Source: Acetobacter conturbans (GTDB taxonomy: Bacteria; Pseudomonadota; Alphaproteobacteria; Acetobacterales; Acetobacteraceae). From it: DNA of 64,000 bases. The stretch is taken from assembly GCF_011516755.1 (NCBI RefSeq), contig NZ_WOSY01000011.1, positions 1 to 64,000 on the forward strand, in the 5' to 3' direction. The notes beneath the pieces are model-generated. The model had not been told where the DNA came from. It made no database searches and worked only from the letters and a program-made list of their open reading frames with translations. Shown in pieces: positions 27,061 through 37,260 of the stretch. The first letter of the stretch is position 1, and the number at the start of each line of letters is the position of its first letter. The position numbers and the translations under genes are program-made.

Positions 27061-28854
27061 TTATTCGCAGGAATGCACTGTCTGACGGGACGCCAGCACA
27101 TCGAATACATCGCCATCAGGGCATACGCCGTCGATCTGCACCCGGTACCACAGCGCGTAAAACAGCAACGCCCACACGGCGTGGCGCTCCCGGCGTCCCG
27201 ATGCACGGCGGAACAACGCCTCGACTTTCACGGGATGCGCGATGGCCATAATAGCGGGTTGCGCGGCCATCAGTGCCCCCAGTCTTGCGCCCTGCTCCTC
27301 GATCCATGCCCCAACCGGCACGGTAAAACCCTGCTTGGGAGCGAACGGACGGGCTTCGGGCAGTTCCCGCTCCAGCCATTGACGCAGCAGATACTTCCCC
27401 TGCCGCCCTCGCACCTTGAGATCATCCGGCAGACACCAGACGGCAGCGGCGATGACCGGATCGAGTAACGGCGTGCGGCCTTCCAGACCCTGCGCCATCA
27501 AACAGCGATCCAGCTTGAGCAGGAGATCATTGGGCAGCCATTCGGTGATATCGACAGCCTGTGCGGCGCTCAGCCGTCCCATGCCGCATGCGGTGCGTTC
27601 GGCAGCGGCAATGCCGTCGCGCCATACCCGTGACGGATGACGCAGCACATCCAGACCATCGAACGTGCCGTGACGCCGCATCCCGCGACCGCCGCGCCAC
27701 CAGGGCAGCGCCGCCCGACGATATCGGCCATAGCCCGCGAACAGTTCATCGCCTCCTTCGCCGGAAAGAATGACCGTTGCACTTTTACGGGCCTCCCGCG
27801 CCAGCAACCATGTGGGAACGATGGCGTAATCCGCCGCAGGATCGTCCATGCAGGCGACAATGGCGGGAAGATGCGTCCAGAAATCGTCTTTCGTGACCCG
27901 CAGAACGGCGTGTTCCGCTCCCACGCTTTTCGCCATGGCGGCGGCATGCTCCGTCTCGTCCGCCGCGTCCCGCACGTCGAACCCGGCGGTCCATGTCAGC
28001 AGAGGGGCTTCCTGCCCGTTTTCCCGACGCACCCGGGCCATGGCGGCCAGCACGGTCACGCTGTCGATGCCGCCGGAAAGGAACAGACCGAATGGCACAT
28101 CCGCCCGCTCATGGGCGCGCACACTGTCCATGAGCGCAGCGTCCAGACGGTCGAGCGCCTCGGCCTCGTCAATCCGCTCCGTCTTTCCGGTCGGGAGCGC
28201 GGCCTTCCGGGTACGGGCTACGATGCTGCCGTGAGTCACTTCCAGCATCTCGCCGGGCAACACGCGCCGAATGCCGGGGAAGATCGTTTCGCTGCCAGTC
28301 GTGAACTGAAGTTGCAGCAGTTCATCCCTTTTGCCCGCGTCCAGACCGTTTGCGACAAGCCCCGCAGCGATCAGGGCGCGTGGCTCCGAGGCAAATGCCA
28401 GACCGTCCGGAAGCAGGGTGTAATAGAGCGGCTTGATGCCGAAAGGATCGCGGACGAGAAAGAGTTTGTCCTCAGCGCTGTCATACAGCGCAATGGCATA
28501 CATGCCGCGCAGATGATCGGGGAAACCACGCCCCTCACGCTCCCACAGCCGCAGGGCGGACTCGCAGTCGCTGCCTGTAGCGAAGAGCTGATTGCCGATG
28601 CTGTCCCGGATCTGGGGATCATTGTAGATCTCGCCATTGGCCACCAGTGCGGCGTGCCCGGCATGCAGCGGCTGATCCCCACCGGCGAGATCCACGATGG
28701 ACAGGCGCGTGTGGACCAGATCCGCCTGCCCCAGACGCTCGATATGCACGCCGTTCGGGCCTCGGTGACCGAGCCCGTCAGCAAGACGCTGCAACGTTTC
28801 CCCGGATCTGGGCGCGACACCGGGTCGATAGACGATGCCCCCGATGCCGCACAT
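27061..28854 (-). CDS. asnB: Asparagine synthase (glutamine-hydrolysing)
   Basis: 597 residues. Cys2 in MCGIGGIV is the glutaminase nucleophile, with HRGPNG, RLSIVDLAGGDQP and NGEIYN of the class II amidotransferase domain. The synthetase domain has the pyrophosphate loop LFLSGGIDS (about 275) and LSGEGGDELFAGYGRY. Such enzymes either make asparagine or, in polysaccharide clusters, amidate sugars or act in exosortase-type loci. It directly abuts a glycosyltransferase (stop at 28855, start at 28854), with a heptosyltransferase next, so a role in envelope glycan modification is as plausible as amino-acid synthesis. Confidence 0.88.
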   Translation of the reverse strand: MCGIGGIVYRPGVAPRSGETLQRLADGLGHRGPNGVHIERLGQADLVHTRLSIVDLAGGDQPLHAGHAALVANGEIYNDPQIRDSIGNQLFATGSDCESALRLWEREGRGFPDHLRGMYAIALYDSAEDKLFLVRDPFGIKPLYYTLLPDGLAFASEPRALIAAGLVANGLDAGKRDELLQLQFTTGSETIFPGIRRVLPGEMLEVTHGSIVARTRKAALPTGKTERIDEAEALDRLDAALMDSVRAHERADVPFGLFLSGGIDSVTVLAAMARVRRENGQEAPLLTWTAGFDVRDAADETEHAAAMAKSVGAEHAVLRVTKDDFWTHLPAIVACMDDPAADYAIVPTWLLAREARKSATVILSGEGGDELFAGYGRYRRAALPWWRGGRGMRRHGTFDGLDVLRHPSRVWRDGIAAAERTACGMGRLSAAQAVDITEWLPNDLLLKLDRCLMAQGLEGRTPLLDPVIAAAVWCLPDDLKVRGRQGKYLLRQWLERELPEARPFAPKQGFTVPVGAWIEEQGARLGALMAAQPAIMAIAHPVKVEALFRRASGRRERHAVWALLFYALWYRVQIDGVCPDGDVFDVLASRQTVHSCE

Positions 28855-30033
28855 CTATCCGCTGACCTGCCCAAAGGAATGCTCCTGAACCGCCCCAGAA
28901 GGCGATGGGACGGGCGACACCTTGCGGAGAAATGCTTCCCATGCCGTCAGAACCGGCATGGGTGCGAAATTTTTCTCGTATGTCCTGCGTCCGGCAAGCG
29001 CGAGGCGTTGTGCCAGAACGTGGTCGCCCAGCACCATGCCGATGGATGTCGCCAGAGAACGCGCATCATCGACCGGAGCCAGCATGCCGTTGCTCCCGTG
29101 GACGATGAGTTCACGCGGCCCCTGCGAGGCGGCGGCGACCACGGGTCGTATGGCAGAGAACCCCTCGATCACCACATTGCCCAGCGGTTCGTGACGGGAG
29201 GGACAGACGAACACATCGCAGGCACGGATCAGGCTGGCAGGATTGGACGCCCAGCCGGGCATGATGACGCGGTCTCCGAGGCGCTCGGTGCGAATGAGCG
29301 TTTCCAGAGCTTCGCGCTCCGGCCCCTCACCCGCGATGAGCAGCCGCACGCCGGGAAGATGCTTCATAGCGCGGATGAGAACATCGAACGCCTTGTTGGT
29401 GTGCAGCCGTCCCAGCGCGACAATGAACGGCACGTCACTGGGAATTTCCCGTGGCCGCACGGGTTCGACCTTCGAGATGTCGGCGGCGAAATTCGGTACG
29501 TAATGAACCCGCTCGGCTGGCCATCCCTGCCGGACCATCCAGCTCGCCAGCCCGCGCGTATTGCCGATGAGATGCTCGCAGCGCTTGTAATAGCCAAGAT
29601 CGTAAAAGCCGCCGAGCCGTCCGGCGAGTGTCCACGGACCGGGGGGAGCGAAACGGGCTGCCCGGTTCATCCACGCCACCACCACCGAAGGATGAAAGGC
29701 TTTCAGCACACTGTTCAGCTTGGGGCGGGTCAGAAGATCGGCCTGCCCGCCAAATCGCAGTTCGCGGGGGGTAAGACCGCCCGTGCGCAAGCGCTGTAGC
29801 CTGTCTTCATCACGACGGATGACGGGCAGCACATCGACGCCGCTTTCCGCATTTTGCGCGATGCACAGACGCTCGAAGAACAGTTCCGCTCCGCCCGCTG
29901 CCGCGCCCGCCATCACATGCGCGACACGAACGGGAGGGGAAGCAAGGTCGGGACCCTCCGGCGGGAACGCGTTCCCGGGCATCAGCATGTCCGGATCAAA
30001 ACCATGCGGCATTCCATCATGCCCTGCGCTCAC
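28855..30033 (-). CDS. Glycosyltransferase family 4
   Basis: 392 residues with the GT-B fold. After about 35 loosely conserved residues the donor-independent half starts at VRVAHVMAGAAAGGAELFFERL. The C-terminal half shows FIVALGRLHTNKAFDVLIRA, LLIAGEGPERE, VIMPGWASNPASLIRACDVFVCPSRHE in pieces, and the nucleotide-sugar Glu motif EPLGNVVIEGFSA. These are typical of retaining GT4 enzymes of LPS or exopolysaccharide synthesis; the sugar and acceptor are unknown. ATG 30033 overlaps the heptosyltransferase stop by four bases, and the stop abuts asnB, so the three genes form one unit. Confidence 0.9.
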   Translation of the reverse strand: MSAGHDGMPHGFDPDMLMPGNAFPPEGPDLASPPVRVAHVMAGAAAGGAELFFERLCIAQNAESGVDVLPVIRRDEDRLQRLRTGGLTPRELRFGGQADLLTRPKLNSVLKAFHPSVVVAWMNRAARFAPPGPWTLAGRLGGFYDLGYYKRCEHLIGNTRGLASWMVRQGWPAERVHYVPNFAADISKVEPVRPREIPSDVPFIVALGRLHTNKAFDVLIRAMKHLPGVRLLIAGEGPEREALETLIRTERLGDRVIMPGWASNPASLIRACDVFVCPSRHEPLGNVVIEGFSAIRPVVAAASQGPRELIVHGSNGMLAPVDDARSLATSIGMVLGDHVLAQRLALAGRRTYEKNFAPMPVLTAWEAFLRKVSPVPSPSGAVQEHSFGQVSG

Positions 30034-30941
30034 AGTCCTGCCTCCGTTGCGTTTTCAGCCAGCATGGCAAGCGCACGCTCCGCCACCACGACGGGGGAAA
30101 GTCCCTCAATTGGAGCGTGTCCTTCCGGCCCGGGTGCTGCAATCCACTGTGCGAACGGTCCGGCAGGGGCATATTCGCTCGCCCGGGAAGGACCGAACAG
30201 CCCCAGCGTCGGAATACGGGCCGCTGCAGCGAGATGCATCAGACCGGAATCGTTACCAACGAACAGTTCGCAGCGTTGAAGCATCGCCGCGGTCTGCGCA
30301 AGGGTGAATCGACCACCCGCGTCCACGGCACCGGGAAACGCCAGGAGTGGCGCAGCCAATGCTCTCTCCGTTTCACCGGGCCCATAAAACACCGCGAGCT
30401 TCCGGTCTGGAAAAACCCCGGAAAGCGTCCGCCACAACGCGATGAAACTGTTCGCCGGCCAGACTTTGCCCACCCAGTTCGCGGTTGGCCCGAATGCGAT
30501 GAATCGCCCTTCGCCAAGCATCTCGTGCGCATCCACCCGGTCTTTTTCATCAGTCCAGACGACCGGCATGGGGGGAGAAGGCAGAGAGAGCACATTCGCA
30601 ACATGCGCCACGCGGGCCCCGGCGCGCCGACCGCCTCGCATGATTCGGCATGCCCTGCTCCTGAGCAGCAGGCCTGTCGCCGACCCGCGCAGATCGATCA
30701 CCAGATCCCAGCGTGTCCGAACGCATTGCTTCCAGAGCACGAGCCAGTGCAGGTCATGACGCCTCTTGGTCATGACGATAAGCCGCTCCAGTTGCGGCAT
30801 GCTCTGGAACAGTCCGGCAGCCACCGGACCACAGACGACGGTGAAGCGCGCGAGGGGATGCGCGTGAATCAGATAATCCAGCAGGCCCGTGGAAATGACC
30901 GCATCGCCCAGACGTGTCGCCGTGATGAAAAGAATGCGCAT
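30030..30941 (-). CDS. Glycosyltransferase family 9 (heptosyltransferase-like)
   Basis: 303 residues from ATG 30941, chosen for AAAGGCGGG upstream and the family start RILFITATRLGDAVISTGLL. GT9 enzymes add heptose or related sugars to the LPS core on the cytoplasmic side of the inner membrane. Other signatures are LVIDLRGSATGLLL, FGPTANWVGKVWP, and VGNDSGLMHLAAAARIPTLGLFGPS, the ADP-heptose binding region. Which core position is modified cannot be read from sequence. It heads a three-gene unit with a GT4 enzyme and an asparagine synthase; yebC lies 63 bases upstream. Confidence 0.9.
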   Translation of the reverse strand: MRILFITATRLGDAVISTGLLDYLIHAHPLARFTVVCGPVAAGLFQSMPQLERLIVMTKRRHDLHWLVLWKQCVRTRWDLVIDLRGSATGLLLRSRACRIMRGGRRAGARVAHVANVLSLPSPPMPVVWTDEKDRVDAHEMLGEGRFIAFGPTANWVGKVWPANSFIALWRTLSGVFPDRKLAVFYGPGETERALAAPLLAFPGAVDAGGRFTLAQTAAMLQRCELFVGNDSGLMHLAAAARIPTLGLFGPSRASEYAPAGPFAQWIAAPGPEGHAPIEGLSPVVVAERALAMLAENATEAGL

Positions 30942-31004
30942 CGACCCGCCTTTATGGGCGCGGCCCGGCGACCGCAATGGGAAACCGGGGCAACAGCCTT
31001 TGCC

Positions 31005-31754
31005 TCAGGCGGAGAGGGCTTCCGCCACCTCTTCCGGAAGATCGAAGTTTGCATAGACGTTCTGCACGTCGTCGCTGTCCTCGAGAATATCGAGCAGTTT
31101 CAGAACCGTGCGTCCCTTGTCCTCGTCGAGCAGAATGGTGTTTTCCGGACGCCAGTCGAGCTTTGCACTCTCCGGCTCACCCCACTTTGTCTCCAGTGCG
31201 TCCCGCACCGCAAAGAAGGACTCGACCTCGCAGGTGACTTCATGCGCCGTCTCGGTCGACTCCACGTTGTCAGCACCTGCCTCGATCGCCGCTTCAAGCA
31301 TCTCGTCCTCGGTGGCGACGCTGACCGGATAGGTGATGACCCCCATCCGGCTGAACATGAAGGACACCGAGTTCGTCTCACCCAGCGAACCGCCGTATTT
31401 TGAAAATGCGGCCCGCACCTCACCCGCCGTGCGGTTACGGTTGTCGGTCAGGGCCTCCACGATGACGGCCACTCCCGCCGGACCGTAACCCTCGTACCGG
31501 ACTTCGGCGTAATCATCGCCGCCGCCCGCACCCGTCGCCTTCTTGATGGCGCGCTCGACGGTGTCCTTCGGCATGTTGACTTCACGAGCGGCGGAAATCG
31601 CGGCGCGAAGACGCGGGTTGGAAGCCGGATCAGGCAGACCCGATCGCGCCGCGACGGTGATTTCGCGGATGACCTTCGCGAACTGCTTGGCGCGCTTAGC
31701 ATCCTGTGCACCCTTGCGGTGCATGATGTTCTTGAATTGCGAATGGCCTGCCAT
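31005..31754 (-). CDS. yebC: YebC/PmpR family regulatory or ribosome-associated protein
   Basis: 249 residues. The start [20 protein letters not shown] is the YebC/TACO1 hallmark. It is followed by [39 protein letters not shown] and the acidic C-terminal domain. Family members are described as transcription regulators, and more recently as factors helping ribosomes through difficult sequences such as proline runs; this genome's 12-proline TonB would be such a target, by inference only. yebC is often next to ruvC, which is absent here. It lies between secA and the glycosyltransferases. Confidence 0.95.
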   Translation of the reverse strand: MAGHSQFKNIMHRKGAQDAKRAKQFAKVIREITVAARSGLPDPASNPRLRAAISAAREVNMPKDTVERAIKKATGAGGGDDYAEVRYEGYGPAGVAVIVEALTDNRNRTAGEVRAAFSKYGGSLGETNSVSFMFSRMGVITYPVSVATEDEMLEAAIEAGADNVESTETAHEVTCEVESFFAVRDALETKWGEPESAKLDWRPENTILLDEDKGRTVLKLLDILEDSDDVQNVYANFDLPEEVAEALSA

Positions 31755-31918
31755 GTCGCTGTCCTCGTATAACTGATGATCTGATTACTGCCGGGCAGGA
31801 CCCGGCGAAGGCGAACGATGATTCGCAGAAAAGACCTCCCCGACGGATGATACCTGCCGCCAGGAAGAAAAGCCTGATGGCCGGACTTCAGCGCCCGGGA
31901 GGATGTCCGGAACGTGCT

Positions 31919-34639
31919 TCAGACATGGCGACCATGGCAGTGCTTGTATTTCAGGCCCGAACCGCATGGACACATCGCGTTGCGTGGCGTCTCACCCCAT
32001 GTCGTGGGATCTTCCGGCAGGATCGCCCCGCTGCTCGGCGGCTCAGCGGCGACAGCAAGAGGTGTCGCTGCGTAGTTCGCCGGTTCGGACGCATAACCTT
32101 CGACCTGTGGATCCGGATGGAACTCACCAATGCCTTCGAGGGGATGCGGCTCAGGGGGCGGCGCGACTTCGACACGAGCCAGCAGCGTGATCACGCGCTC
32201 GCGCATCTCCGAAAGCATGACGGTGAAGAGCTGGAAAGCTTCGTGCTTGTATTCGTTCAGCGGATCTTTCTGGCCATAGGCCCGCAGGCCGATGCCCTGA
32301 CGCAACTGATCGAGCGCATGAAGATGCTCTTTCCAGACGGAGTCGAACGTCGTCAGCAAGATCTGTTTTTCCAGATACCGCATGATGTCGGGACCAAAAT
32401 TGGTCGTCCGGACGGCCTGCGCCTGCGCAGCGGCATCCTCAATGCGAACAGCAACCTGCTCGCGGTCCATCCCGTCTTCCTTCGCCCAGTCCGCGATCGG
32501 CAGATCAAGGTTGAAGATGCGCCTGATTTCGTCCGCCAGCGCAGTACTCTGCCACTGTTCGGCAAAAGCCTTTTCAGGAATGAAGCGGTCGACGAGGGAG
32601 AGAATCAGCTCCTCCCGCATCTCGACGATGAGCTCCGCCACATCCTCCTGCATCATGAATTCGCGACGCTGGCCGTAAACTTCCTTGCGCTGGTCGTTCA
32701 TGACGTCGTCATACTTGAGCGTATTCTTGCGCATGTCGAAGTTACGTCCTTCGACCTTCTTCTGTGCGCGCTCAAGCGCCTTGTTCAGCCAGGGATGAAC
32801 GATGGCCTCGCCTTCCTGCATGCCCATTTTCTGGAGCATGCCGGTCATGCGGTCGGACCCGAAGATCCGCATCAGGTCATCCTGAAGCGAGACGAAGAAG
32901 CGCGAAGCGCCCGGATCGCCCTGACGACCGGCGCGACCACGAAGCTGATTGTCGATACGGCGACTTTCGTGACGCTCGGTGCCGATCACATACAAGCCGC
33001 CCGCCGCCTTCACGATAGCCTGATTTTTCGCCACCTCGTCACGGATCGCCTGCTCGGCAATGGCGTGTTCCGCCGGATCCGTGATGTGGGTCAGTTCCTG
33101 CTGGATGCGCATCTCGACGTTACCGCCGAGTTTGATGTCCGTGCCGCGGCCCGCCATGTTCGTGGCGATGGTGATGGCGCCTGGCGCACCCGCCTGTGCC
33201 ACGATCACGGCTTCCATTTCATGGAACCGGGCATTGAGCACATGATGCGGAATGTCACTGCGCTTGAGCAGCGCGGAGAGCGCCTCGCTTTTCTCGACAG
33301 AAGTGGTGCCAACGAGAATCGGCTGACCACCCTTGTGAATTTCCGCAACGAGATTGACCACGGCCGCGAATTTCTGCTGCTCGTCGAGATAGATTTCGTC
33401 GTCGGTGTCTTTGCGCGCGACCGGCAGGTTGGTCGGGATCTCGACCACATCGAGTTTGTAGATTTCCGCGAACTCGTCGGCCTCGGTCATGGCCGTGCCC
33501 GTCATGCCGGACAGCTTGGGATAAAGGCGGAAATAATTCTGGAAGGTGATCGACGCCAGTGTCTGGTTTTCCTGCTGGACCTCGACATGCTCCTTGGCTT
33601 CCAGCGCCTGATGCAGACCGTCCGAATAACGTCGGCCATCCATCATGCGGCCGGTGAACTCGTCGATAATGGTGACCTTGCCGTCACGAACAATGTAGTC
33701 CACATCACGCGAGAACAGCGTGTGGGCACGGAGCGACTGCTGGACGTGATGGACGACGGCGACGTTATGCACGTCATACAGGCCGCCTTCCTTAAGGACG
33801 TCTGCGGTGCGCAGCAATTCCTCCACCTGCTCCGAACCGGATTCCGTAAGGATCACCGAGCGGAGCTTCTCGTCCTTGTCGTAAGCGGTTGGATCGCTGA
33901 CCAGTTCGGCCATCACGTTATCCACCGCGCGGTAGAGGTCGGAACTGTCCTCGGCGGGACCGGAAATGATGAGGGGAGTCCGCGCCTCATCGATGAGGAT
34001 GGAGTCGACCTCGTCCACGATGGCATGGCTGAAGGGCCGCTGGACCATGTCTTCCAGACGGTATTTCATGTTGTCGCGGAGATAGTCGAAACCGAACTCG
34101 TTGTTCGTGCCGTATGTGATGTCGCAGGCATACGCTTCGCGCCGCGCTTCATCGGGAAGGTTGGGCACGATCACCCCGGTCGTCAGGCCGAGGAAGCTGT
34201 ACAGCCGACTCATTTCATCAGCGTCGCGCCGGGCAAGGTAGTCATTGACCGTGACAACATGGACACCCTTGCCGTTGAGTGCGTTGAGATAAACGGCCAG
34301 CGTGGCGACAAGAGTCTTACCCTCGCCTGTGCGCATCTCGGCGATCTTGCCTGCGTGCAGGACCATACCGCCGATAAGCTGGACGTCGAAGTGACGCATG
34401 CCGAGTACGCGCTTCGATGCCTCGCGGCAGACGGCGAAAGCCTCGGGCAGCAAGGCATCGAGCGTCTCGCCGCGGGCGATGCGTTCGCGGAATTCCACTG
34501 TCCTGTGCGCGAGCGCGTCGTCGTCCAGAGCGGCGACGCTGGGCTCAAGCGCGTTGATTTCAGGCACGCGGCGCTGGAACGCTTTGAGAGAGCGGTCATT
34601 GGCGGTACCGAAGAGGGCGCGAGCGAGCGAGGCGAACAT
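31919..34639 (-). CDS. secA: Preprotein translocase ATPase SecA
   Basis: 906 residues, full length. SecA pushes unfolded preproteins through SecYEG. Visible are the Walker [14 protein letters not shown], Walker [21 protein letters not shown], the preprotein cross-linking region, [27 protein letters not shown], and [20 protein letters not shown]. The C-terminal zinc-binding tail that contacts SecB and lipids is intact ([14 protein letters not shown]). It is read away from the parvulin-type gene at 34.9 kb, an opposite-strand neighbour that also serves exported proteins. Confidence 0.98.
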   Translation of the reverse strand: MFASLARALFGTANDRSLKAFQRRVPEINALEPSVAALDDDALAHRTVEFRERIARGETLDALLPEAFAVCREASKRVLGMRHFDVQLIGGMVLHAGKIAEMRTGEGKTLVATLAVYLNALNGKGVHVVTVNDYLARRDADEMSRLYSFLGLTTGVIVPNLPDEARREAYACDITYGTNNEFGFDYLRDNMKYRLEDMVQRPFSHAIVDEVDSILIDEARTPLIISGPAEDSSDLYRAVDNVMAELVSDPTAYDKDEKLRSVILTESGSEQVEELLRTADVLKEGGLYDVHNVAVVHHVQQSLRAHTLFSRDVDYIVRDGKVTIIDEFTGRMMDGRRYSDGLHQALEAKEHVEVQQENQTLASITFQNYFRLYPKLSGMTGTAMTEADEFAEIYKLDVVEIPTNLPVARKDTDDEIYLDEQQKFAAVVNLVAEIHKGGQPILVGTTSVEKSEALSALLKRSDIPHHVLNARFHEMEAVIVAQAGAPGAITIATNMAGRGTDIKLGGNVEMRIQQELTHITDPAEHAIAEQAIRDEVAKNQAIVKAAGGLYVIGTERHESRRIDNQLRGRAGRQGDPGASRFFVSLQDDLMRIFGSDRMTGMLQKMGMQEGEAIVHPWLNKALERAQKKVEGRNFDMRKNTLKYDDVMNDQRKEVYGQRREFMMQEDVAELIVEMREELILSLVDRFIPEKAFAEQWQSTALADEIRRIFNLDLPIADWAKEDGMDREQVAVRIEDAAAQAQAVRTTNFGPDIMRYLEKQILLTTFDSVWKEHLHALDQLRQGIGLRAYGQKDPLNEYKHEAFQLFTVMLSEMRERVITLLARVEVAPPPEPHPLEGIGEFHPDPQVEGYASEPANYAATPLAVAAEPPSSGAILPEDPTTWGETPRNAMCPCGSGLKYKHCHGRHV

Positions 34640-34902
34640 GAAGACCTTTCCGGAACAGCACGCCCGGAACCGACCCTGCCAGCCTGATCAGACGTCCGAA
34701 ACAGACGCTGACCGGTCACCAGAAGCCGACGGCGTGCGGTCAATGAGATAAGGCCGCCACTGTCCATGGTCAACCGATGTGCCGCAACCGGCCTGATGAA
34801 GGTGGCAATTTCTTAACAAAACAGTCGCATTGAACGCCCTTGTCGGGGGGCGGTGGGTCGGCCATGATGCGCTCCATTCTGTTCACACAGGGTTTTTTAC
34901 TG

Positions 34903-35865
34903 ATGCGGTTTTCCAACCCGGGCTCGCTGTTCGCAGCTTCTGCCCTGTTTGCCTCCACTCTCCTTCCCTCTGTCGGCTTTCATGCCGCTCATGCGGCCGA
35001 TGCCGCATCGAAGCCTGCCGTGGCGGCTGCCCAGCCTGCCGACGCGCCTCCTCCGCCTCCCGTCGATCCGAACAGCGTGGTGGCGACGGTCAACGGCGAG
35101 AAGATCACTCTCAACGACATCCGTAAGTCCGCATCGAGCATGCCGCCGCAGTTCCGTCAGCTGCCGCAGAACATGATTTTCCCGATGCTGGTGAATCAGG
35201 CTGTTGACCAGAAGGCCATCCAGATCGAGGCACGCAAGGCAAATCTGCCGAACGACCCCGAAGTGAAGGCTGCAATGGAAAATGCCGCCAACACGGCGCT
35301 GCAGAATGCCTGGCTGTCCAAGCAGGTCATGCCGCAGCTGACGGATGCCGCCATCCACGATTCCTACCTCAAGAACTACGCCAACAAGACTCCCGAGAAG
35401 GAGGTGCATGCGCGCCATATTCTCGTGAAGACCGATGCCGAGGCGCAGGACATCATCAAGAAGCTCAAGGGCGGCGCCAATTTCGGCACGCTGGCCGAGA
35501 GCCTCTCAACCGACAAGGGTAGCGCCAAGAATAATGGCGGCGACCTTGGCTGGTTCAAGAAAGGTGACATGGTTCCGGCCTTCGCCGATGCCGCTTTCGC
35601 CATGAAGCCGGGCACTTACAGCACCACGCCGGTGAAGAGCCAGTTCGGCTATCACGTCATCCAGGTACTCGCCGATCGTACGGTGCCTGTGCCGAAGGAA
35701 GACGAGGTCAAGGACAAGATCCGCCAGCAGCTGATCCAGCAGGATGTCCGCGCCGCAGTGGACAAGGCGACGTCCAATGCGAAAATCGTTCGCTTCGGTC
35801 CTGATGGTAAGCCGATTCCGGACGGTGCGCAGCCCGCACTGGCAGGAAACCCGACCTCCAAGTGA
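34903..35865 (+). CDS. Parvulin-type peptidyl-prolyl isomerase, exported
   Basis: About 320 residues from ATG 34903; ATGs at 34864 and 34840 give longer starts, but only the shortest gives a compact signal peptide (MRFSNPGSLFAASALF, cut after AHA). An Ala/Pro linker leads to a SurA_N/PrsA-like helical region (VATVNGEKITLNDIRKSAS; VNQAVDQKAIQIEARKANLP). A rotamase domain follows (about 195-285: VHARHILVKTDAEAQDIIKKL, DLGWFKKGDMVPAF, KSQFGYHVIQVL). It probably assists folding of secreted and outer-membrane proteins. A strong terminator follows. It is read divergently from secA. Confidence 0.92.
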   Translation: MRFSNPGSLFAASALFASTLLPSVGFHAAHAADAASKPAVAAAQPADAPPPPPVDPNSVVATVNGEKITLNDIRKSASSMPPQFRQLPQNMIFPMLVNQAVDQKAIQIEARKANLPNDPEVKAAMENAANTALQNAWLSKQVMPQLTDAAIHDSYLKNYANKTPEKEVHARHILVKTDAEAQDIIKKLKGGANFGTLAESLSTDKGSAKNNGGDLGWFKKGDMVPAFADAAFAMKPGTYSTTPVKSQFGYHVIQVLADRTVPVPKEDEVKDKIRQQLIQQDVRAAVDKATSNAKIVRFGPDGKPIPDGAQPALAGNPTSK

Positions 35866-35914
35866 TTGAAACGAGGTGGTTGTAGCCTCGCTCCATCGCT
35901 TGCGATAAAGAAAG

Positions 35915-35953
35915 AGAGGAAGGCCGTCGCCTGACGCGCCTTCCTCTTTTTTT
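35915..35953 (+). terminator. Intrinsic terminator after the parvulin gene
   Basis: A perfect 10-base stem AGAGGAAGGC / GCCTTCCTCT with a 13-base loop is followed by a run of T (seven after the last C). It ends the transcript about 50 bases after the stop codon and insulates argJ downstream. Confidence 0.92.
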
Positions 35954-36017
35954 GCCTGAATACATCTGTCCGGATCATCCAGTTCCGGGCCATTTCGAAC
36001 TCCAGGGTCCGTTGCGC

Positions 36018-37253
36018 ATGGCCAAATCGCTCCCCGTTTCCCCCCTCGCCTCACCTTTGCCGACGCTCGGCGTGGTTCCCGGCGTCCGTCTGGGCGCTGT
36101 TGAGGCTGGCATCCGTTACAAGGGACGGACGGATCTGGTGGTCGCTGAATTTGATGCCGGGACCACTGTGGCAGGCGTTTTCACGCGCTCGAAATGCCCG
36201 GGCGCTCCGGTGGACTGGTGCCGCACGGCCCTCAAAGGCGGCGTGGCCCGGGCGCTTGTGGTCAATGCGGGTAATGCCAACGTCTTTACCGGCAAGGCAG
36301 GCATCGAGACCTGCCGGGTGACGGCGGAAGCCGAAGCGGAGCTCGCCGGTTGCCCTTCTTCTGAAGTGTTCCTCGCCTCCACGGGTGTCATTGGTGAAGT
36401 TCTGCCCACGGGTAAGATCACGGCCGCATTGCCCGGGCTGCATGCTTCGCTGACGGAAAACGGCTGGGAAGCTGCCGCGCGTGGCATCATGACCACCGAC
36501 ACTTTCCCCAAGGCAGCCGTGAAAAAAACCGAGATCGGCGGCGTGCCTGTGGTCATTCAGGGAATCGCCAAGGGCAGCGGCATGATCGCCCCCGACATGG
36601 CGACGATGCTGTCTTTTGTCGCGACAGATGCAGCCCTGCCCGCTTCCGTGCTTCAGGCGCTCCTTTCCGAAGGCACCGGCTCCAGTTTCAATGCCGTCAC
36701 TGTCGACTCGGATACCTCGACATCCGACATGGTGCTGCTGTTCGCCACCGGAAAAGCTGAAAATCCTGCCATAAACGGCGTAGACGATCCTGCTCTCGCG
36801 TCCTTTCGGACGGCACTGAATGAATTACTGCTCGATCTCGCACTGATGGTCGTGCGCGATGGCGAAGGCGCGACCAAGCAGATCCGCATCCGGGTGACAG
36901 GAGCGACTTCCGACAAGTCGGCCCGCGTCATCGCCCGCGCCATCGCGGACTCGCCTCTGGTGAAGACGGCCGTCGCGGGTGAGGACGCCAACTGGGGGCG
37001 CGTGGTCATGGCGGTCGGCAAATGCGGCGAACCGGCGGACCGCGACCGTTTGGCAGTGAGTATTGGCGGGGTGACCATTGCCTGCGAAGGCACCGTCGTT
37101 GATGGCTATGACGAAACACCGGTCGTCGCGCACATGAAAGGTCAGGAGATCGACATCGATGTTGATCTGGGACTGGGCGAAGGAAAGGCCACCATGTGGA
37201 CCTGTGACCTGACGCACGGCTACATCGACATCAACGGCTCTTACCGGAGCTGA
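36018..37253 (+). CDS. argJ: Bifunctional ornithine acetyltransferase / N-acetylglutamate synthase
   Basis: 411 residues from ATG 36018; an earlier ATG at 35952 lies inside the terminator and is unlikely. ArgJ transfers acetyl from N-acetylornithine to glutamate in the arginine pathway, and may also make N-acetylglutamate from acetyl-CoA. The precursor cleaves itself before the catalytic Thr, about Thr196 in GMIAPDMATMLSF. VVNAGNANVFTG, IMTTDTFPKA, and EDANWGRVVMAVGK are other signatures, and the protein ends near YIDINGSYRS as the family does. It is followed 7 bases later by an RDD membrane protein. Confidence 0.96.
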   Translation: MAKSLPVSPLASPLPTLGVVPGVRLGAVEAGIRYKGRTDLVVAEFDAGTTVAGVFTRSKCPGAPVDWCRTALKGGVARALVVNAGNANVFTGKAGIETCRVTAEAEAELAGCPSSEVFLASTGVIGEVLPTGKITAALPGLHASLTENGWEAAARGIMTTDTFPKAAVKKTEIGGVPVVIQGIAKGSGMIAPDMATMLSFVATDAALPASVLQALLSEGTGSSFNAVTVDSDTSTSDMVLLFATGKAENPAINGVDDPALASFRTALNELLLDLALMVVRDGEGATKQIRIRVTGATSDKSARVIARAIADSPLVKTAVAGEDANWGRVVMAVGKCGEPADRDRLAVSIGGVTIACEGTVVDGYDETPVVAHMKGQEIDIDVDLGLGEGKATMWTCDLTHGYIDINGSYRS

Positions 37254-37260
37254 TGATTTC

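Noticed and set aside
27637..29799. A plus-strand open frame of 720 codons
   Set aside because: It lies antisense to asnB and the GT4 gene, whose proteins are clearly recognisable; the antisense product is not.
30117..31403. A plus-strand open frame of 428 codons
   Set aside because: It is antisense to the heptosyltransferase and yebC, with codon composition expected of a shadow.
31847..34687. A plus-strand open frame of 946 codons
   Set aside because: It is the exact antisense of secA, has no ribosome site and encodes His/Asp/Arg-rich sequence typical of high-GC shadow frames.
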